A stretch of 64,000 nt of DNA. Origin: Hymenobacter sediminis (GTDB taxonomy: Bacteria; Bacteroidota; Bacteroidia; Cytophagales; Hymenobacteraceae). Positions 61,127 to 64,000 of this stretch are shown piece by piece. Position 1 is the stretch's first letter. Every line of letters starts with the position of its first letter. The notes below the pieces were generated by a model. The model saw only the letters and a list, made by a program, of their open reading frames with translations, did no database searches and had not been told where the DNA came from. The stretch is from NCBI RefSeq assembly GCF_003231285.1, contig NZ_QKNS01000001.1, positions 1,054,001-1,118,000 on the forward strand, in the 5' to 3' direction. The position numbers were made by a program, and so were the translations under genes.

Positions 61127-63754
61127 ATGTCTGCTCCCCCTTTCTGCCACTGGTGCCTTCGTTTTCTGTTGCTGATAGTAGGTGTTTTGGGTGGAAGTTC
61201 AGGCTTGGCTCAAACGGTGCAAACCCGGCCCAGTGTCCGGCTGGCACCGGGGCTGGAGCCCGGCCGGGGTGGGCGTGTATTGCGCGTAAGCGTTTCCGAT
61301 GAGGCTGCTTTTCAAAAATGGCTTCGCCAGAACAAGCCTCGGGCCCAGGCCCGGCCCGAGCCCCGCTACGCCCGCCTCTGGCAGGTACGCGGCATCACCG
61401 CGGCCGAGCTGACTCAGTGTCCCTATGTCAGCTTTGTGGAAGCGGCTGACCGCACGGCCCGACCGGAGCGCCAGCTTAACGGAGCTGATTTTGGGGCCAA
61501 CAAGGTAACCACGGTTCACGCCCGCTACCCCCAGCTCACCGGTCAGGGCCTGACAGTCTCGGTAAAGGAAAGCCCGCTCGATGTTGAGGACATTGATTTC
61601 AAAGGCCGCTTGCTCAGTCCTGCTCCTCAGGGCCCAATGCTGAACTCGCACTCCACCATCATGACGACCCTGATTGCGGGAGGTGGCAACTCGGGCCCCG
61701 GCGGCAAGGGGGCTGCTTGGCGGGCCCGCATTGCCCAATCGAGCTACGATAACCTGCTGCCTGATGACGTAGCCACTCTGGCCAGCCAGGGCGTATCGGT
61801 GCAGAATCACTCGTACGGGGTGAGCGTGGAAAACTTTTACGGCTTAGAAGCCCGCGCCTACGATCAGCAGGTGCTGCAGCGCCCGGAACTGCTCCACGTA
61901 TTTTCCTCCGGCAACGCTGGCAACCAACCCGCCGCCGCGGGGCCTTACGCGGCACTAACCGGGGTAGCCAACCTCACGGGGCAGTTCAAGAATTCCAAGA
62001 ACACCTTAACCGTAGGCGCTACCGATGCTTTAGGCCAGGTAGCGCCCCTTAGCTCCCGTGGCCCCGCTGCCGATGGGCGCATCAAGCCCGAACTCGTGGC
62101 CTTCGGCGACGGCGGCACCTCCGACGCGGCGGCGCTGGTATCGGGAATCAGCTTGCTGGCGCAGCATGCCTACCTCGCCCAGCAGCGGAAGCTACCTTCA
62201 GCGGCCTTGGTGAAAGCAGCCCTGCTAAACTCGGCAGATGATACGGGCCGCCCGAACGTTGATTTTGTGGGGGGCTACGGGCAGGCTGATGCGCTAGGAG
62301 CCGTTGAGACCTTACTAGACGGCCGTTTCCGAGAGGGGACCGTGGCACAAGATCAGGAGCAAATTTTTACGCTTACGGTTCCGGCTGGCGTTCATCGGGT
62401 GAAGGCCACCTTAGTCTGGACTGATCCGGAGGCGGCGGCCAATGCCTCGGCTACCCTCATCAATGACCTGGATCTAACCCTGACCAGCGTAGCCGACAAG
62501 CAGCGCTGGCTGCCCTGGACGCTGAGTGCTTTCCCTCACTTAGATTCCCTGTCCTTACCCGCCCGGCGTCGTCCTAACCGCCGCGACAATGCCGAACAAA
62601 TTACCCTGGACCTACCTGCAGCGGGCACCTATGAGCTGCGGGTACACGGGTATCAGGTAACACAGGGTACGCAGGCCTTCAGCTTAGCCTACGAGTTTGA
62701 ATCTGGCCTACAATGGGTTCAGCCCACTTCGGCCCGCACCCTCCGCGCTGCCGAGGCGGCGGTGCTGCGCTGGCAGTGGGCCGGACCCGCCAGTACGGCG
62801 CAGCTTCAGTACCGGCCAGTAGGCCAAACCGCCTGGACTACCCTTGCTGCCTCTGTTAATCTGCAAGAGCAGGTCTTCCGCTGGACTGCCCCGCTTACGC
62901 CTACGCTGGCACAAGTGCGCCTGCTAACGGGGGCCGGCGCTGTAGAGTCAGATACTTTTTTCGTAGCGTCGCCGCTGATGACGCAAGTGCTTTACAGCTG
63001 CCCCGAAGAAACCTTACTAGCCTGGGAACGAGTACCGGGAGCTACCCAATATCAGCTCTACCGGTTAGGAGCTACCCATATGGAGCCCTACCGCCTCCTC
63101 ACTGATACCATGGTATCCGTGCCGCCTACCGATGCGGCCGCACACTACTTTGCTGTAGCACCTAGGGTAGGCGGCCGGGTGCAGGACCGGGGACTTACGG
63201 CTAATATCAGCCCCGAAAACAACGGCTGCTACATTCAATCGTTCTTGCCTACCCAGCCCGTAGCCGACAATGTGCGCTTTGATCTGCTGCTGGGCACTAC
63301 CTACCAGGTGCAGGCCCTAACCCTGGAGCGGCGTGGCACCGATGGCAGCTTCGGCAGTGTGCATCGCCAGACTTCCGTGCCCGGCACCTCTTTAGTACTG
63401 ACTGACCCCAGCCCCGTACCGGGCCCGGGCGAATACCGGGTCCGGCTTGACCTGACCAACGGACGCGTTTATTATAGCAGTGTAGAAACGGTATTCTTTG
63501 TGCGCAACACCGCCGATGTGCTCGTGTACCCGGTGCCCGTAGTTGCCGGCGAGCCTCTGACGGTAGTAGGTCCCCAGGATCAGGCCTTGCACATCCGGGT
63601 ATTTGACCTCACAGGCCGCCTGCTTCTCAATGTCACCACCAGCAGCAGTAACCTGCAAACCCTCGATACGCACGGATTGGGAAGCGGCACCTTTCTGATG
63701 AGAGTTAGTATTCCAGGTGGCAAGGAGGTGACGCGACGTATCCTGATCCTTTAG
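61127..63754 (+). CDS. Secreted S8-family serine peptidase with T9SS sorting domain
   Basis: An 875-residue secreted subtilase. The signal peptide is MSAPPFCHWCLRFLLLIVGV then LGGSSGLA. The S8 domain (about residues 120-400) has the His at 175 (NSHSTIMTTLIAGGGN), Asn263 (SSGNAGN) and Ser332 (GDGGTSDAAALVSG). The position of the catalytic Asp reads Glu148 in VSVKESPLD, so the triad Asp appears substituted; nearby Asp residues (DVEDID) could compensate. A beta-sandwich domain (about 430-560) and fibronectin-like regions follow, and the C-terminal 75 residues are a T9SS sorting domain (VLVYPVPVVAGEPL, VFDLTGRLLL, LGSGTFLMRVSIPG). ATG 61127 is preferred over the TTG 61082. No terminator was seen. 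Confidence 0.9.
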   Translation: MSAPPFCHWCLRFLLLIVGVLGGSSGLAQTVQTRPSVRLAPGLEPGRGGRVLRVSVSDEAAFQKWLRQNKPRAQARPEPRYARLWQVRGITAAELTQCPYVSFVEAADRTARPERQLNGADFGANKVTTVHARYPQLTGQGLTVSVKESPLDVEDIDFKGRLLSPAPQGPMLNSHSTIMTTLIAGGGNSGPGGKGAAWRARIAQSSYDNLLPDDVATLASQGVSVQNHSYGVSVENFYGLEARAYDQQVLQRPELLHVFSSGNAGNQPAAAGPYAALTGVANLTGQFKNSKNTLTVGATDALGQVAPLSSRGPAADGRIKPELVAFGDGGTSDAAALVSGISLLAQHAYLAQQRKLPSAALVKAALLNSADDTGRPNVDFVGGYGQADALGAVETLLDGRFREGTVAQDQEQIFTLTVPAGVHRVKATLVWTDPEAAANASATLINDLDLTLTSVADKQRWLPWTLSAFPHLDSLSLPARRRPNRRDNAEQITLDLPAAGTYELRVHGYQVTQGTQAFSLAYEFESGLQWVQPTSARTLRAAEAAVLRWQWAGPASTAQLQYRPVGQTAWTTLAASVNLQEQVFRWTAPLTPTLAQVRLLTGAGAVESDTFFVASPLMTQVLYSCPEETLLAWERVPGATQYQLYRLGATHMEPYRLLTDTMVSVPPTDAAAHYFAVAPRVGGRVQDRGLTANISPENNGCYIQSFLPTQPVADNVRFDLLLGTTYQVQALTLERRGTDGSFGSVHRQTSVPGTSLVLTDPSPVPGPGEYRVRLDLTNGRVYYSSVETVFFVRNTADVLVYPVPVVAGEPLTVVGPQDQALHIRVFDLTGRLLLNVTTSSSNLQTLDTHGLGSGTFLMRVSIPGGKEVTRRILIL

Positions 63755-64000
63755 GCTTTGCACCACATGTGTTAGGTTTAGCCGAGCTTTCATCGTGCTT
63801 CCCAAGCGTATGCTTAACCCTGCTCTATACTGAAAATTTTTGGCCGGAAATGGCTCTGTGCTGACACCTGCAGGTAGGGTTGGGTCGAGAGCAAGGGGTA
63901 GGGATTCGCTTGCTGGTGCAAATAGCGTAACCAAAAGCTATGCCCAGGGAGGGCATGATTTGAGGTAGACGTTTCAGGTGCATTTCTGGCAGCCCCATCC
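63755..64000. other. Right-end 246 bp without a clear gene
   Basis: No supported reading frame, terminator or promoter was found. A GGGGTAGG octamer lies at 63896-63903. The next gene probably begins beyond the window. Confidence 0.5.

Noticed and set aside
63392..63934. Minus-strand reading frame of 180 codons at the right end
   Set aside because: Most of it is antisense to the T9SS end of the subtilase, and it has no domain or signal features.
1..64000. tRNA, rRNA, CRISPR array, integrase or prophage genes
   Set aside because: No cloverleaf-like TTCGAAT segments, repeated spacers, recombinase motifs or phage structural genes were recognised.

Overview
The window looks like a chromosomal segment of a Bacteroidota bacterium, most likely a Hymenobacter-type member of the Cytophagales. 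This rests on high-GC coding sequence, frequent TAnnTTTG promoter boxes instead of E. coli-type promoters, few Shine-Dalgarno sequences, a fused SecDF, type IX secretion (T9SS) C-terminal sorting domains, GWxTD and GT117 (DUF2723) proteins, a reporter-like hybrid sensor kinase with a beta-propeller, and a PorE-like OmpA protein. No rRNA, tRNA, CRISPR array, intact insertion sequence or prophage was seen. Most of the window is ordinary core genome.

Layout. 0-5 kb: queG, a small conserved protein, and two tandem copies of a two-gene unit encoding exported ferritin-like proteins. 5-12 kb: batD, aroC, a small membrane protein, an HTTM protein, an NhaD/CitMHS-like antiporter and an Nfu-type Fe-S scaffold. 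12-24.5 kb: secDF, a small exported protein, DUF4268, udk, rdgB, a small membrane protein, rpmE2, a GlmU-like transferase, holB, hemC, an exported cyclophilin and an RmlD-like reductase. 24.5-31 kb: an accessory-looking block with an oligopeptide ABC importer (binding protein plus two permeases, no ATPase), a 62-residue peptide ending in two copies of HGTSGWGEGH, a 368-bp intergenic region carrying repeated TGTGAC, and a divergent 513-residue helical-repeat protein. 31-40 kb: small exported proteins, a LytTR regulator with a large hybrid kinase, then an OmpA/PD40/TPR protein and a TPR protein. 40-49 kb: bacilliredoxin, a GNAT acetyltransferase, recQ, kdsD, a mannose-1-phosphate guanylyltransferase, rlmB and a GWxTD protein. 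49-64 kb: a GT117 glycosyltransferase, a T9SS cargo protein, birA/rsfS, ftsH, LUD and lpxH genes, an exported propeller-like protein, a zinc alcohol dehydrogenase and a T9SS-type subtilase.

Most interesting locus. The 25-31 kb block has the parts expected of a peptide-sensing circuit: a short peptide with a repeated C-terminal decapeptide whose two copies differ only at synonymous positions, an oligopeptide-type importer immediately downstream on the same strand, a divergent alpha-helical repeat protein that could be an intracellular receptor or regulator, and repeated operator-like hexamers between them. This layout resembles Gram-positive RRNPP systems, but the link is inference from gene layout and protein character only.

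Genome-scale signal. The octamer GGGGTAGG/CCTACCCC occurs about 44 times by eye, against roughly three expected from base composition, in genes and spacers and on both strands. A second repeated style is a terminator hairpin whose stem base is CACAAAAAA/TTTTTTGTG, seen at four loci with unrelated cores.
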